A stretch of DNA of 64,000 bases from Vreelandella azerica (GCF_013112225.1 NZ_JABFHI010000003.1:405005-469004), one strand, 5' to 3'; shown: positions 9,381-21,696, counted from the stretch's first letter. The notes: generated from the sequence alone by a model not told the origin. Program-made: numbers and translations.

Positions 9381-10397
9381 ATGCGTAAAATGTTTCTTTT
9401 ATCGGCGCTTGCCTTTGCTGTTGCCGGTTGCGCAAATCACCAGGGAGTCCCGCAAGTACGTGATATCAGCGAGGTGAGGCGCCACCTGAATGCCGATGGC
9501 CAGTACACGGTGGCGCAAGGCGATACCCTTTACGGTATTGCCTGGCAGCAAGGCCTGGATTACCGCGAGCTTGCAGCCCTCAACGATATTGAACCGCCCT
9601 ATAACATCTACCCTGGCCAGCAGCTTGTGCTGCGTTCGTCGGGTGCTGAAGTCGACCGCGAAGTCACTCAGGTATCGCAATCGGCGCCCGTGGATGGCGA
9701 GGCAGGTGAATCCTCCGGCGCGGTGGCCACAGGTATTGGTGAAACGCCTGTACAGGTTGCCGCTAACGCTCAGGAGGTCGACTGGCTGTTGCCCGATGAA
9801 CCGACGTCCGAAGAGACAGCTCAGGATGATGAAGCGATCGGTGCGCAAGTCGAACCAGAGCCAGAGCCTACAGAGACTGAATCACAAGTAACGCAGTCAG
9901 ACGCATCTGAAAGACGACAGCCAGATAGGCCAGAGACTCAGCCTGAAACCGAAACGCAGGTGAGTGCCCCTTCTACCCAGCAGGCGTCAGTGGATCGCAG
10001 TGAACGGACGTATACACCGGCAGAGAATATTGAATGGCAGTGGCCAGCAGATGGTGAAGTTGTTGGTACCTTTGGCGAAGGCGGAAGCATTACCGCTGGG
10101 ATTGATATCGCAGGGCAAAAGGGGCAATCTGTAAAAGCAGCCGGGCCAGGGATTGTCGTGTATGCGGGTAGCGGTGTGCGAGGTTATGGCAACCTTATTC
10201 TTATCAAGCACAATGACGAGTATCTGTCTGCGTACGCTCACAATGATACGCTGCGAGTGAAGGAAAATGATGTGATTGAAGGCGGTGAAGTCATTGCTAC
10301 CATGGGAAATAGCAGCGCAGAAGAAGCAAGGCTGCATTTTGAAATCCGCAAGGACGGTCAGCCTGAAGACCCTTTGACGTATTTACCCGGGCGGTAA
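9381..10397 (+). CDS. nlpD: Lipoprotein NlpD (LysM plus degenerate M23/LytM)
   Basis: An outer-membrane lipoprotein that activates the amidase AmiC during daughter-cell separation. A lipobox ends at Cys17 (FAVAGC). One LysM domain follows at about residues 42-85 (YTVAQGDTLYGIA...YPGQQLVL), then a long Pro/Glu/Thr-rich linker, then a LytM domain from about 225 to the end. In the LytM domain the usual zinc-site HxxxD is GIDIAG, so the catalytic site is degenerate, as in known activators. The end LHFEIRKDGQPEDPLTYLP is typical. rpoS follows; in relatives its main promoter lies inside nlpD. Confidence 0.94.
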   Translation: MRKMFLLSALAFAVAGCANHQGVPQVRDISEVRRHLNADGQYTVAQGDTLYGIAWQQGLDYRELAALNDIEPPYNIYPGQQLVLRSSGAEVDREVTQVSQSAPVDGEAGESSGAVATGIGETPVQVAANAQEVDWLLPDEPTSEETAQDDEAIGAQVEPEPEPTETESQVTQSDASERRQPDRPETQPETETQVSAPSTQQASVDRSERTYTPAENIEWQWPADGEVVGTFGEGGSITAGIDIAGQKGQSVKAAGPGIVVYAGSGVRGYGNLILIKHNDEYLSAYAHNDTLRVKENDVIEGGEVIATMGNSSAEEARLHFEIRKDGQPEDPLTYLPGR

Positions 10398-10588
10398 TCA
10401 TTCTGTCAGCATTCCAGTGCATCATTCAGCTTCGGCCTTTCACACAGCACATAGCAAAGATAATTACTATAAAACCAGCTTCAAGCGTTCGTGCGTCAAG
10501 TAGAAATTTGCACCTTCGGGATATCAACGCTCATTTCTGTAATGATAAGCCCGATGGCATAAACAAGGTGAGATGATGGGGGAGAGCG

Positions 10589-11566
10589 ATGAGCATGCTG
10601 GAACAGGATCTTCAGGACATAGACCTGAATGCTGTGGAAGAAGCCTTGGGTGAAGTAGACGACGAGGCGGTTGCTGCTGAAGAAGAAGCCTTCGAGAAAG
10701 CCTTGGGTCGAGAAGGTAAAGCACCTCGTCAGAGCCTGGATGCTACACAGATTTATCTTAACGAAATCGGCTTTTCGCCACTACTGACACCGGAAGAGGA
10801 AGTTTATTACGGCCGTCTGGCGCGCAAGGGAGATCCGCTTGGGCGTTCGCGGATGATCGAATCCAACCTGCGTCTGGTGGTCAAGATTGCTCGGCGCTAT
10901 CTGAATCGTGGGTTAACTCTGTTGGACCTGATTGAAGAGGGTAATCTGGGGTTGATTCGGGCCGTCGAGAAGTTTGACCCGGAGCGCGGCTTTCGTTTCT
11001 CGACTTATGCCACCTGGTGGATTCGTCAGACCATTGAACGCGCTCTGATGAATCAGACGCGCACCATCCGCCTGCCCATTCATGTTGTCAAAGAGCTCAA
11101 TATCTATTTACGCGCCGCCCGTGAGCTGACCCAGAAACTGGATCATGAGGCAACGCCGGAAGAAATTGCCGAACATCTGGATAAACCGGTAGAAAGCGTC
11201 AAGAAGATGTTGGGTCTCAACGAGCGGGTTTCCTCAGTGGACTACCCCATGGGCGGTGATAGCGATAAGCCCCTGCTGGATACGCTGACGGATGATGAAG
11301 ATCACGGGCCTGAAGCGCTACTGGTCGACGGAGATGTGAAAGCCCATGTTGATCATTGGCTCAGCGAGCTGAGTGAAAAGCAGTGTGAAGTAGTGGTTCG
11401 GCGTTTCGGACTGCGCGGCCATGAAGCCGCTACTCTTGAAGACGTCGGCGCGGAAATAGGTTTGACCCGTGAGCGTGTCCGTCAGATTCAGGTAGAAGCA
11501 CTCAAGAAACTGCGCCGCTCGCTGGAAAAACAAGGGCTTTCGTTGGACGTTATTTTCGAAAGCTGA
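10589..11566 (+). CDS. rpoS: RNA polymerase sigma factor RpoS
   Basis: Sigma-38, the master factor of stationary phase and of the general, osmotic and starvation stress responses. The 325-residue protein has an acidic N-terminus, region 1.2 ([21 protein letters not shown]), region 2 ([32 protein letters not shown]) and region 4 ([18 protein letters not shown]). A strong GGGGGAG precedes the ATG. The 191-bp nlpD-rpoS gap shows no further gene. A long 5' leader, as seen in E. coli, is possible but no sRNA pairing site could be verified by eye. Confidence 0.97.
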   Translation: MSMLEQDLQDIDLNAVEEALGEVDDEAVAAEEEAFEKALGREGKAPRQSLDATQIYLNEIGFSPLLTPEEEVYYGRLARKGDPLGRSRMIESNLRLVVKIARRYLNRGLTLLDLIEEGNLGLIRAVEKFDPERGFRFSTYATWWIRQTIERALMNQTRTIRLPIHVVKELNIYLRAARELTQKLDHEATPEEIAEHLDKPVESVKKMLGLNERVSSVDYPMGGDSDKPLLDTLTDDEDHGPEALLVDGDVKAHVDHWLSELSEKQCEVVVRRFGLRGHEAATLEDVGAEIGLTRERVRQIQVEALKKLRRSLEKQGLSLDVIFES

Positions 11567-11626
11567 TTCTAGTTTAGTGGTTTTCACCCTGCTTGATGCT
11601 TTTACTTGGTTTAAATGACTGTCTGC

Positions 11627-11660
11627 TACCCGCTGCCATGCGGGTAGTGGCGTGTATAAT
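11627..11660 (+). promoter_or_regulatory. Hairpin after rpoS and -10 box ahead of alr
   Basis: A GC-rich hairpin (about 8 bp, core 11627-11633 with 11640-11646) is followed by a perfect TATAAT at 11655-11660. The -10 box fits an alr promoter with a leader of about 80 nt; no good -35 was found at the right spacing. The hairpin could slow read-through from rpoS but has no T-run. Confidence 0.45.
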
Positions 11661-11747
11661 GGCAGCAAGGGACAAGCCAGCGGCAGCAATAGTGCCTTGC
11701 CAAGCTTGCGATCCTGGCGTTGTCAAAACCCTGCTGTGAGAAAGCGT

Positions 11748-12865
11748 ATGCGCCCTTTAGTGGCTAAAATCGACCTTGACGCCTTGCGTCATAATTACCG
11801 CTTGGCCTGTGAGTGCGCACCCCACAGCCAATCAGTTGCTGTGATCAAGGCGGACGCCTACGGCCATGGTGCGGTTGAATGCGCCCGTGCATTGGAAGGC
11901 CTGGCTCCGGCGCTTGCTGTGGCCTGTATTGAAGAGGCGCTCACCTTACGTCACGCAGGCATCCAAGCGCCGATTGTGCTGCTTGAAGGTATTTTTGAGG
12001 CTTCAGAGCTGGCGCTGGTGGATGAACATCGTCTGTGGATGGCGGTGCATACCGATTGGCAGTTGGAAGCACTGCTGGCGTTTACGCCGCGCCAGCCGAT
12101 TCCTGTATGGCTGAAAGTTGATTCTGGCATGCATCGCTTGGGGTTCTCTCCTCAGCGCGCCGAGCAGGTATGGCAGGTGCTCTCACAGGCACCTCAGGTA
12201 ACAGCACTGCATCTGATGAGCCATTTTGCTTCTGCAGATGCCGAGGATGCAGGCTATCTGCAGCAGCAGATGACGACCCTGCAGGCGCTGGCAGAGCGGC
12301 TGAATGCCCCCTGTGTCTGGCCAACTCGCCCGCTACCCTGGCCCATCCTGTTGCCCATGGTCGCTGGAACCGCCCAGGCGTCATGCTGTATGGCAGCGAT
12401 CCACTGGAGATGCCAAACGCCATATCGCGCCAGCTAGCACCTGTGATGACATTGCGCTCTGAAGTAATGGCGATCCGTGAGCTGGAAGCCGGTGAGCCGG
12501 TGGGCTATGGCGGCCGCTGGCGAACGCCGGGGCGAGCGCGAATTGCCGTGGTCGCGGGTGGCTATGGCGATGGCTATGACCGTCATGCTGTGGATGGTAC
12601 CCCAGTGCTGGTAGAGGGTCAGCCAGCCAGGATTGCAGGCAAGGTATCCATGGATATGTTAACCGTGGATATCACCCATTTGCCTGATACGCGCATTGGC
12701 AGTGAAGTGGTGCTGTGGGGTCGGGCGGCCAATGGAGCGGTATTGCCGGTTGATGATGTCGCCCGCTACTGCGATACCATCAGCTATACGCTGCTGACCG
12801 GTATCCTGCCGCGTGTGCCGCGTCGCTATCAGAGTGCTTCGTCGCCTTCACCCACTGTATTGTAA
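11748..12865 (+). CDS. alr: Alanine racemase (apparent frameshift)
   Basis: PLP-dependent racemase that supplies D-alanine for peptidoglycan. The PLP lysine is Lys34 in AVIKADAYGHG. The second half carries NRPGVMLYG, GYGGRW, VVAGGYGDGYDR and the terminal YTLLTGILPRVPR. The halves are out of frame. Adding one C to the five-C run at 12307-12311 gives LNAPLCLANSPATL, after which the frame runs to 12865 (about 372 residues, family length). A sequencing error is likely because loss would require D-alanine or another racemase. ATG at 11748 begins MRPLVAKIDL, the usual start. Confidence 0.92.
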
Positions 12866-12871
12866 ACAGCC

Positions 12872-13786
12872 ATGGCCAAATCAGCTTTCCCGCGTGCGTA
12901 TTTTCATCCCCGTTACTGGAGCACCTGGCTGGCGATAGCCGCCATGTATACGGCTGCCTGGCTGCCCTGGCCAGTGAAGATAGGCGGTGGGAAAGCCATT
13001 GGGCTATTGGCTTGGCGTTTGGCAAAACGTCGCCGACGGATTACCGAAACCAATATTGCCCTGTGCTTCCCTGACAAAACCACCGCTGAGCAGGCTCAAC
13101 TGGTCAAGGATACGTTTATTGCTAACGGTATTGGTCTGGTCGAGACGGCCACGGCCTGGTGTCGGGATGCGGAAGATCTGCGTCATCGGGTGAGCCGGAT
13201 TAACCAGGATCACCTTTCCAGGGCGCTGGCTCGCAATCAGGGCGCTCTGGTGATAGGTATCCACTTTTCGACGCTGGATCTGGGCGGTGCCCTGCATTCA
13301 CTGTTTTACTCAGCGGATGCGGTTTATCGGCCGCATAACAACCCGCTATTTAATCATTTCATGACGCAGGCACGCTCGCGTACCTTTGGCCGGACCATCC
13401 ACCGCCATGATCTGCGCGGCGTGGTGCGTCAACTTAAAGCCGGGCGTATCGTATGGTATTCGCCGGACCAGGATTTCGGGCGTAATGCCAGTGTGTTTGC
13501 GCCATTTTTTGGCAACCAGGCAGCAACCATCAAACTGACCGCCAAAATTGCCCGTATGACCGGCGCGCCAGTGGTGCCGATGATGTTCCACCGCAACCCC
13601 GATAACCGCACCTATACCATCGAGTGGCTCCCCGCGCTGGAAAACTTCCCCAGCGGCGATCAAGTGGCCGATGCTACCCGCATCAATGCCATCATTGAGC
13701 AGGCCATTCGCAAACACCCCGAACAGTATCTCTGGCTGCACCGCCGCTTCAAGACCCGCCCAGAAGGCGAAGAGAAAATCTATTAG
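12872..13786 (+). CDS. Lipid A late acyltransferase, LpxL/LpxM/HtrB family
   Basis: Adds a secondary acyl chain to Kdo2-lipid IVA at the inner membrane. The 304-residue protein has an N-terminal membrane segment (about residues 15-32), the catalytic HxxxxD (His131, Asp136 in HFSTLD) and WYSPDQDFG. Which acyl chain and position it uses (LpxL-, LpxM- or LpxP-type) cannot be told from sequence by eye. It starts 6 bp after alr, so co-transcription is likely, and ends at a strong bidirectional terminator. Confidence 0.9.
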   Translation: MAKSAFPRAYFHPRYWSTWLAIAAMYTAAWLPWPVKIGGGKAIGLLAWRLAKRRRRITETNIALCFPDKTTAEQAQLVKDTFIANGIGLVETATAWCRDAEDLRHRVSRINQDHLSRALARNQGALVIGIHFSTLDLGGALHSLFYSADAVYRPHNNPLFNHFMTQARSRTFGRTIHRHDLRGVVRQLKAGRIVWYSPDQDFGRNASVFAPFFGNQAATIKLTAKIARMTGAPVVPMMFHRNPDNRTYTIEWLPALENFPSGDQVADATRINAIIEQAIRKHPEQYLWLHRRFKTRPEGEEKIY

Positions 13787-13833
13787 ACTGCATTGTTTGA
13801 ACAGCTATTGACAGTACCACGATTGCCAACGCG

Positions 13834-13870
13834 AAAAGCCGGGCCGCCATATTTGGCGGCCCGGCTTTTT
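13834..13870. terminator. Bidirectional terminator between the acyltransferase gene and speD
   Basis: A perfect 15-bp stem (13834-13848 with 13855-13869) around ATATTT is flanked by AAAA and TTTTT. It can end transcripts arriving from both convergent genes. Confidence 0.93.
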
Positions 13871-13899
13871 CAGGTCTTGATGTCGCTATAAGGCAGGCG

Positions 13900-14694
13900 C
13901 TAGGACATGTTACGGGAATAGAAAATTTCCAACATTTCCTTGCGCAGGCGGCTTTCGATATCGCGGGCTTCCTCGAAAGTGATATCGCGCCGTGAGGTGC
14001 CGAACAGGTAATTATCCAGGTCGAAATCCTTGAGCAGCATCTTGGTGTGGAACATGTTTTCCTGATACACATTCACATCAATCATCTGGTAGGCCTCTTT
14101 GGTATCGTTGGCCAGATAATCCTGAATTGAGGTGATCTCGTGGTCGATAAACAGCTTTTTGCCGTCTACATCCCGGGTAAAACCGCGCACCCGATAATCC
14201 ATGGTGACAATATCGGAATCAAAGCTGTGAATCAGGTAATTCAGGGCTTTTAGCGGGCTGATATGGCCGCAGGTGGAAACATCAATATCCAGGCGGAACG
14301 TGCTGATGCCGTTGTCCGGGTGGGATTCTGGGTAGCTATGCACTGTGACATGGCTTTTATCCAGGTGTCCGACCACGGTTTCCGGCAGTGGTCCCGGGCC
14401 GGGCTCAATCTGCTCCAGGGCCGATTCTTCCAGTTCATGCTCTGCAATCAGAATGGTGACGCTGGCACCGTGGGGCTCATAGTCCTGACGGGCGATATTC
14501 AGCACATGAGCACCAATGATATTGGTCACATCCTTGAGAATCTGAGTCAGGCGTTCAGCGTTATATAGCTCATCGATATAATCGATATAAGCAGACCGCT
14601 GTTCTTCGGTCTTGGCATAACAGATGTCGTAGATATTAAAGCTCAAAGAGCTTGTCAGGTTGTTAAACCCGTGGAGTCGGAGATTATCTGACAT
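13900..14694 (-). CDS. speD: S-adenosylmethionine decarboxylase proenzyme (E. coli type)
   Basis: Makes decarboxylated SAM, the aminopropyl donor for spermidine. The 264-residue proenzyme cleaves itself before a serine that becomes the pyruvoyl cofactor; here that is Ser114 in [13 protein letters not shown]. Other family segments are [30 protein letters not shown] and [14 protein letters not shown] precedes the ATG. No spermidine synthase gene is adjacent. Confidence 0.96.
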   Translation of the reverse strand: MSDNLRLHGFNNLTSSLSFNIYDICYAKTEEQRSAYIDYIDELYNAERLTQILKDVTNIIGAHVLNIARQDYEPHGASVTILIAEHELEESALEQIEPGPGPLPETVVGHLDKSHVTVHSYPESHPDNGISTFRLDIDVSTCGHISPLKALNYLIHSFDSDIVTMDYRVRGFTRDVDGKKLFIDHEITSIQDYLANDTKEAYQMIDVNVYQENMFHTKMLLKDFDLDNYLFGTSRRDITFEEARDIESRLRKEMLEIFYSRNMS

Positions 14695-14855
14695 GTCCGA
14701 GCCTCCTTATGGCGGATGAAGACACCCCGACGAGCCAGCGCCGGAACCGGTTCACTTGTTGTGCGGTTAAACGCCGTTAAACACAAGCGCGCGTATTATG
14801 CCCAGCTGAACGCCATGATGCACCCAGCGAGCCAATATTTTGCGTTGGAAACTTG

Positions 14856-15275
14856 TCAGGCGGCGACGATTTCAAAGGAATGCGTGATATCAACGCCCCC
14901 GTTGACCAGCATGATAGAGGCACTGCAGTATTTTTCGGCAGAAAGTTCAACCGCGCGCTGTACCTGTTTTTCCTTGAGGTTGCGGCCAGAGACCACGAAA
15001 TGCACGTGGATACGAGTGAAGACCGACGGTGTGCTGTCGGCACGTTCGGCTTCCAGCTGGGCAACGCAATCGGTGACATCAGCCCGAGCTTTGTCGAGAA
15101 TGTTGAGCACATCAAAGGCGGTGCAGCTGCCCATGCCCATCAGCAGCATTTCCATCGGGCGCGGGCCGGTGTTGCGGCCACCGTGTTCGGGTGGGCCGTC
15201 AACCACCACGCTGTGTCCGCTGCCGGATTCAGCGACAAACTGGCGGCCATCTGTCCATTTAACTTGTGCTTTCAC
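14856..15275 (-). CDS. OsmC-family peroxiredoxin-like protein (YhfA type)
   Basis: OsmC/Ohr proteins reduce organic hydroperoxides with two cysteines. The 139-residue product has both, Cys51 in MGSCTAFDVL and Cys117 in EKYCSASIML. It resembles the YhfA branch, whose substrate is not well defined. The start is GTG at 15275, three bases after the murU stop, so the two genes are probably co-transcribed. The 161-bp gap to speD holds no gene. Confidence 0.87.
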   Translation of the reverse strand: MKAQVKWTDGRQFVAESGSGHSVVVDGPPEHGGRNTGPRPMEMLLMGMGSCTAFDVLNILDKARADVTDCVAQLEAERADSTPSVFTRIHVHFVVSGRNLKEKQVQRAVELSAEKYCSASIMLVNGGVDITHSFEIVAA

Positions 15276-15278
15276 GTG

Positions 15279-17016
<1,738 letters not shown>

Positions 17017-17051
17017 GCAAGCTCCTGGCTGGTCGGGCATTATGCTAGCTG

Positions 17052-17057
17052 TATAAT
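17052..17057 (+). promoter_or_regulatory. Probable -10 box of the lptD promoter
   Basis: TATAAT stands in the short amgK-lptD divergent region. It would place the transcript start near 17064, which makes the first ATG (17069) too close and favours a downstream start. No convincing -35 box was seen. Confidence 0.5.
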
Positions 17058-17086
17058 ACCGATTCTCGATGCCAAGGATAATGATT

Positions 17087-19528
17087 ATGGGCCAGCGAAT
17101 TTTGCGCGCTATACCAATGACGTTTGCAGGGGGCCTGTTGGCTGTTACTGCAACGACAGCGGTTGCCCAGTCGGTAGAGGGCGCACGCCTGGACTGGCAG
17201 CCCTGGGCCGAGGAAGAAGCGCGCCGCCAGGTATGCCGTGGGCGTTATGTCATGCCCGGCTATCGGCTGCCCGCCGGCAGCGACGTGCGTGAAATCGGGA
17301 TTGAAACGGATGCATCAGACTATGCCGCCGATGGCGAGGCCATGCTACGAGGAGACGTAGTACTGCGCCAGGGGGATAGAGAGCTGCAGGCGGAAAGGCT
17401 GTTCGTACCCGCCAATCGCGAACGGGTTGAGGCTCAGGGTGATTTTGAGTTGCGCGATGGTCAGGCGCTGCTGCGCGGGGAAGAAGCGACCCTGTATCTA
17501 GAGCAGGATCGCGGCTCGATTGAAGACAGTGAGTATGTTCTTTATGAGCAGCGCGTACGCGGTGAAGCCCGCCGGTTGGAACAATTAGGTGAACAATTGT
17601 ATCGCCTGAGGGAGGCCAGCTTTACCACTTGTGAACCCGGACAGGATAGCTGGCAGCTGGTCAGCAGTGATATCCGCCTTAACCAGTCGGAAGGGTTTGG
17701 GGTTGCCCGCCATGCGCGGCTGGAGATTAAGGGGGTGCCAGTGTTCTACTGGCCCTGGTTGCGCTTCCCAATTGATGACCGACGTCAGACGGGTTTGCTA
17801 TCGCCATCGGTCAGTTTTTCCAGTGAGCAACTGGATTATACACAGCCGTTTTACTGGAATATCGCGCCCAATCAGGATGCCACCATTACCCCACGCTGGC
17901 TGAGCGATCGTGGGCTGCTGCTGGGTGGCCAATACCGCTACCTGACCGAGCACTACGGTAGCGGCACTCTGGAAGGCGCCTGGCTGAACAGCGATGACGG
18001 TGGCTCCGGGGGCGATGCCAACCGCTATGAAGGGCAGGACCGCTGGTATCTGGATGTGCAGCATACGGGCAGTATCAATGCTGCCAGTGACTATCAGCTG
18101 CGCTACGGTGGGGCCAGTGATGGGCGTTATTTTAACGATTTCAGTGATAACTTCGGTTCCAGCGAACGTTCCGGCATGGAGCGCCTGGCCCAGGTGGACT
18201 ACCAGGGCGAGCGCTGGCGGCTGGATGCTCGCATGCAAGGCTATCAACGCCTGGATGACCCGCTTAGTGACAGCGACAAACCCTTCTACCGCCTGCCTAG
18301 CCTGACCGCAGCGGCTCGCTGGATTCGAGATAATGGCCTGTATGCAGAGTGGAACAGTAATGCCACCTACTTCTGGCGGGATGTGGATCAGCGTCAGGTG
18401 CCAATTCGTGAAGCAGCCAATGGAAGCCGGGTGCACTTGGCGCCTGCCTTGGGCTGGCGCTATGAAAAGCCCTGGGGCTATCTGGCACCCCGCGCTGAGC
18501 TTTGGCACACCGCCTATGCGTTGGATTACGGCAATCGCCAGACCAGCCGGGATACATCGCCTGACCGCAGTGTGGCAATCACTTCAGTTGATGCTGGCTT
18601 GAAATTTGAGCGTGAACTGGTTCTCGGCGGGCGTGATTACCGTCAGACTTTGGAGCCGCGCGTCAACTATGCTTTTGTGCCGCGAACGGATCAGGTCGAT
18701 CTGCCAGAGTTCGACAGCCGTGAGCGGGCATTTTCGTGGGATCAGCTGTGGTCGCCCAAGCGCTTCTCTGGCAGCGACCGGGTGGGGGACCTTAATCGTC
18801 TGTCGCTCGGGTTTGAATCCCGCCTGATCGAGGATGACAACAGCCAGGAGCACTTGAGCGTCGGCGTTGGCCAGAGCCTGTATTTTTCTGACCGACGTGT
18901 GGGTATCGATGGCGATGATCAGTCGTTGCCACAGCAGGCAGACGTCAATCCTGATGTTAACCCGGAGCGCTTTTATCAGGCCACTCGAGACCGCTCACCC
19001 CTGGTATCCCGGCTTGAATGGCAGCTTAACCCACGCTGGAGCACATCGGCTGAATGGCTTTATGATGATCAACGTGAACTCACTGAGCGCACAGGCGTCG
19101 ATATTGCATACCGGCATTCCCGTGGCCATGTAGTAAACCTGGGCTATCGCTGGGAAATTGAAGGCTTCGACCCGGCGCTGGACCTGGTGGACGATAATTT
19201 CCGTGCCTACAACCGCGAAGAGTGGGATATCTCCTTTGCCTGGAAGGCCAGCCCCAGCCTTGATCTGATTGGCCGCTACCTGCACGATCAAACCAATGAC
19301 CGAGCGCTGGAAAAGCTTGCCGGCGTACAGTGGAATGACTGCTGCTATGGCCTGCAACTGGTCTGGCGTCAGTGGGTAGACGATAACGACACGGCACGGG
19401 TTGCCGATGACTTTAACGACCGTGGCCTGTTCCTGCGCTTTGTACTTCACGGCCTGGGCGGCGTCGGGCAAGACGCTGACAGCTACTTCGAACGCACTAT
19501 TCCTGGCTATCGCCCCTCGGCGCTTTAA
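17087..19528 (+). CDS. lptD: LPS-assembly protein LptD
   Basis: The outer-membrane barrel that inserts lipopolysaccharide into the outer leaflet together with LptE. A signal peptide ends near TTAVAQ. The OstA/LptA-like domain follows (DASDYAADGEAMLRGDV), then the beta-barrel with many alternating aromatic strands. Cysteines needed for the disulfide switch are seen as CRG near the N-terminus, TTCEPG, and the CC pair in WNDCCYG near the C-terminus. AAGGA at 17074 favours ATG 17087 (813 residues); ATG 17069 or 17081 are alternatives. It forms a cluster with surA, pdxA and rsmA. Confidence 0.95.
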   Translation: MGQRILRAIPMTFAGGLLAVTATTAVAQSVEGARLDWQPWAEEEARRQVCRGRYVMPGYRLPAGSDVREIGIETDASDYAADGEAMLRGDVVLRQGDRELQAERLFVPANRERVEAQGDFELRDGQALLRGEEATLYLEQDRGSIEDSEYVLYEQRVRGEARRLEQLGEQLYRLREASFTTCEPGQDSWQLVSSDIRLNQSEGFGVARHARLEIKGVPVFYWPWLRFPIDDRRQTGLLSPSVSFSSEQLDYTQPFYWNIAPNQDATITPRWLSDRGLLLGGQYRYLTEHYGSGTLEGAWLNSDDGGSGGDANRYEGQDRWYLDVQHTGSINAASDYQLRYGGASDGRYFNDFSDNFGSSERSGMERLAQVDYQGERWRLDARMQGYQRLDDPLSDSDKPFYRLPSLTAAARWIRDNGLYAEWNSNATYFWRDVDQRQVPIREAANGSRVHLAPALGWRYEKPWGYLAPRAELWHTAYALDYGNRQTSRDTSPDRSVAITSVDAGLKFERELVLGGRDYRQTLEPRVNYAFVPRTDQVDLPEFDSRERAFSWDQLWSPKRFSGSDRVGDLNRLSLGFESRLIEDDNSQEHLSVGVGQSLYFSDRRVGIDGDDQSLPQQADVNPDVNPERFYQATRDRSPLVSRLEWQLNPRWSTSAEWLYDDQRELTERTGVDIAYRHSRGHVVNLGYRWEIEGFDPALDLVDDNFRAYNREEWDISFAWKASPSLDLIGRYLHDQTNDRALEKLAGVQWNDCCYGLQLVWRQWVDDNDTARVADDFNDRGLFLRFVLHGLGGVGQDADSYFERTIPGYRPSAL

Positions 19529-19559
19529 CCGTTCAGGACTCAAGAAAGAGACCGTTTAA

Positions 19560-20618
19560 ATGATCCACAATGCTAATACGCCAACATCCACTCATCCTTT
19601 GAACAGCCCCCATGGCAAGCGCCTGCTGCGCCAGGCGAAACACCTTGCCTGGGGCAGTGCACTATCGCTGCTGGTAGGGGCGGGCACCCTGGTGGTGTCT
19701 TCCAGCGTGGCGGCCCAGTCGTTTTCAGGCGGTGAACGCCAAATGCTTGATCGCGTTGTGGCGGTGGTGAACGACGGTGCCATCATGCGCAGTGATCTGG
19801 ACAGGCGCCTGGACCAAGTGATCAGCCAGATCAGCGCTCAGGGTGAAGACGCCCCCAGCCGCCGTCAGTTAGAGCAGCAGGTGCTGGAGCAGATGATACT
19901 TGAAGAAATCCAGCTGCAAATGGCGCGTAATGTCAATCTGAGTATTGATGACACCGAGCTTAACCGCCAAATGCGCAACATTGCTGAATCCAATGGCATG
20001 ACGCTGCAGGCGTTTGCCGAACGACTGGAAGCGGACGGCACCAGCCTTGCTCAGGTGCGCGAGGAAATCCGCCGCGAGATGCTCACCCGCCAGGTACAGC
20101 AGCGCCAGGTCGGGCAGCGAGTATCGGTCAGCAACCGTGATGTCGAACGCTTCCTTGAAGAGCAGGGAGGCGATGTCAATCTAGCCGAGACCCGGGCGCG
20201 CCATATTCTGGTCGGGGTGGGCTCTGGGCGCAGTGAAGCTCAGGCGCAAACCTTGATCGAGCAGGCCATGACACGCCTGGAGCAGGGTGAATCCTTTGCC
20301 ACTGTGGCGCGTGAAATGAGCGACGATCAGGGGAGCGCGGTCAATGGCGGTGATCTTGGCTGGTTAAGCCTCGGGCAGACAGTGCCCGAGTTTGATAACG
20401 CCATGAACGAACTGGAAGTGGGTCAGGTCTCCTCTCCGGTGCGTTCGCAGTTTGGCTATCATATTATTGAAGTGCTGGATCGTCGGCGTTCGTCGGCCAG
20501 TAATGAAAATGTGCGTGAACAGGTTCGTCAGGCGATTTTCCAGCGCCGTGCCAACCAGGAAGTGGACACCTGGAAGCGTGAAATCCGTGAACAGGCCTTT
20601 GTGGAAAAGCGGCTCTGA
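19560..20618 (+). CDS. surA: Periplasmic chaperone SurA, single-parvulin form
   Basis: Chaperone for outer-membrane proteins, including LptD. A long basic N-terminus precedes a signal peptide ending near SSSVAAQ. The N-terminal chaperone domain follows (LDRVVAVVNDGAIMRSDLDRRL), then one parvulin domain at about residues 200-300 (RARHILVGVG, GGDLGWLSLGQTVPEF, SQFGYHIIEV). It has 352 residues and one parvulin domain, against about 430 and two in E. coli. Its stop overlaps the pdxA start by one base (TGATG). Confidence 0.93.
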   Translation: MIHNANTPTSTHPLNSPHGKRLLRQAKHLAWGSALSLLVGAGTLVVSSSVAAQSFSGGERQMLDRVVAVVNDGAIMRSDLDRRLDQVISQISAQGEDAPSRRQLEQQVLEQMILEEIQLQMARNVNLSIDDTELNRQMRNIAESNGMTLQAFAERLEADGTSLAQVREEIRREMLTRQVQQRQVGQRVSVSNRDVERFLEEQGGDVNLAETRARHILVGVGSGRSEAQAQTLIEQAMTRLEQGESFATVAREMSDDQGSAVNGGDLGWLSLGQTVPEFDNAMNELEVGQVSSPVRSQFGYHIIEVLDRRRSSASNENVREQVRQAIFQRRANQEVDTWKREIREQAFVEKRL

Positions 20619-21696
20619 TGGTGGGTCAAGCGACTTCTTCAACCTTGTTGCCGGTAGCAATTACCAGCGGTGAGCCAGCAGGCATCGGCCCTGAACTGGT
20701 ACTGATGCTAGCGGCCTACAACCAGCTGCCGAGTAACTGCGTGGTGATTGGTGATTGCGATTTACTCGCCGCTCGGGCTGACGCGCTAGGGTTAGCCGTC
20801 ACGCTGATGGCTTGCCAACCTGGAGACCCAGTGCCAGAAGGCGATCGCGTACTGGCCGTCTGGCACTGTGCCCTGAGAGCACCCTGCCAGCCTGGGGTGC
20901 TGGACGCCGCCAATGCTGGCTATGTGATAGATACCCTGCAGTTCGCCGTAGATGCCTGCCGTAACGGCCACGCAGCAGCCATGACCACCGCACCGCTGCA
21001 TAAGGGTGTGATCATTGAGGGGGCTACACGGACTTTACTGGCCACACCGAATGGTTGCGCGATGCCTGTGAGGTAGAAGAAGTGGTAATGCTACTGGCCA
21101 CCGACGATGCCCTGCATACCCGCGCTAGCGATTGGCAACATGATGGCAGTCTGCGGGTAGCGCTGGTGACCACTCACTTACCGCTGCGAGCGGTGGCCGA
21201 TGCTATCAGCGCCGAACGCATCCTCCGGGTCAGCCGTATTCTGGCCGACGACCTGACCCGCCAGTTCGGTATTGCGGCGCCCAGAATCGCGGTGTGTGGC
21301 CTGAACCCCCATGCCGGTGAGGATGGCCACTTAGGCCGCGAAGAGCTGGATATCATTATTCCTACCCTGGCGACACTCCAGGCAGAAGGGCTGGATGTGC
21401 GCGGGCCCTTTCCGGCCGATACGCTGTTTACTCCGCGCCACCTGGCCGAGGTCGATGCGGTGCTGGCCATGTATCATGATCAGGGTCTGGCCGTGCTGAA
21501 ATATGCAGGCTTTGGCAATGCGGCCAATATCACCCTGGGCCTGCCGATGGTGCGTACCTCGGTGGATCACGGTACGGCGCTTGATCTGGCCGGGCAAGGT
21601 AGGGCATCACCGGATAGCCTGAAAGTGGCCATTCGTCTGGCCCGCCAGCTGGCGGATACCCAGTCCGCCAGTCTACATGCATCGCCACCTTCCTGA
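20618..21696 (+). CDS. pdxA: 4-hydroxythreonine-4-phosphate dehydrogenase PdxA (apparent frameshift)
   Basis: Oxidises 4-phosphohydroxy-L-threonine in pyridoxal phosphate synthesis. It has [13 protein letters not shown] at the N-terminus, [22 protein letters not shown] and [12 protein letters not shown], which include the metal-binding histidines, and ends with [14 protein letters not shown]. The frame breaks at five G at 21019-21023; one more G restores [18 protein letters not shown], matching the family. The corrected length is about 359 residues. A sequencing error is likely. Confidence 0.92.

Noticed and set aside
17798..18508. 236-codon open frame antisense to lptD
   Set aside because: It lies wholly inside lptD, has no ribosome site or family similarity, and long antisense frames are expected in DNA of this codon bias.
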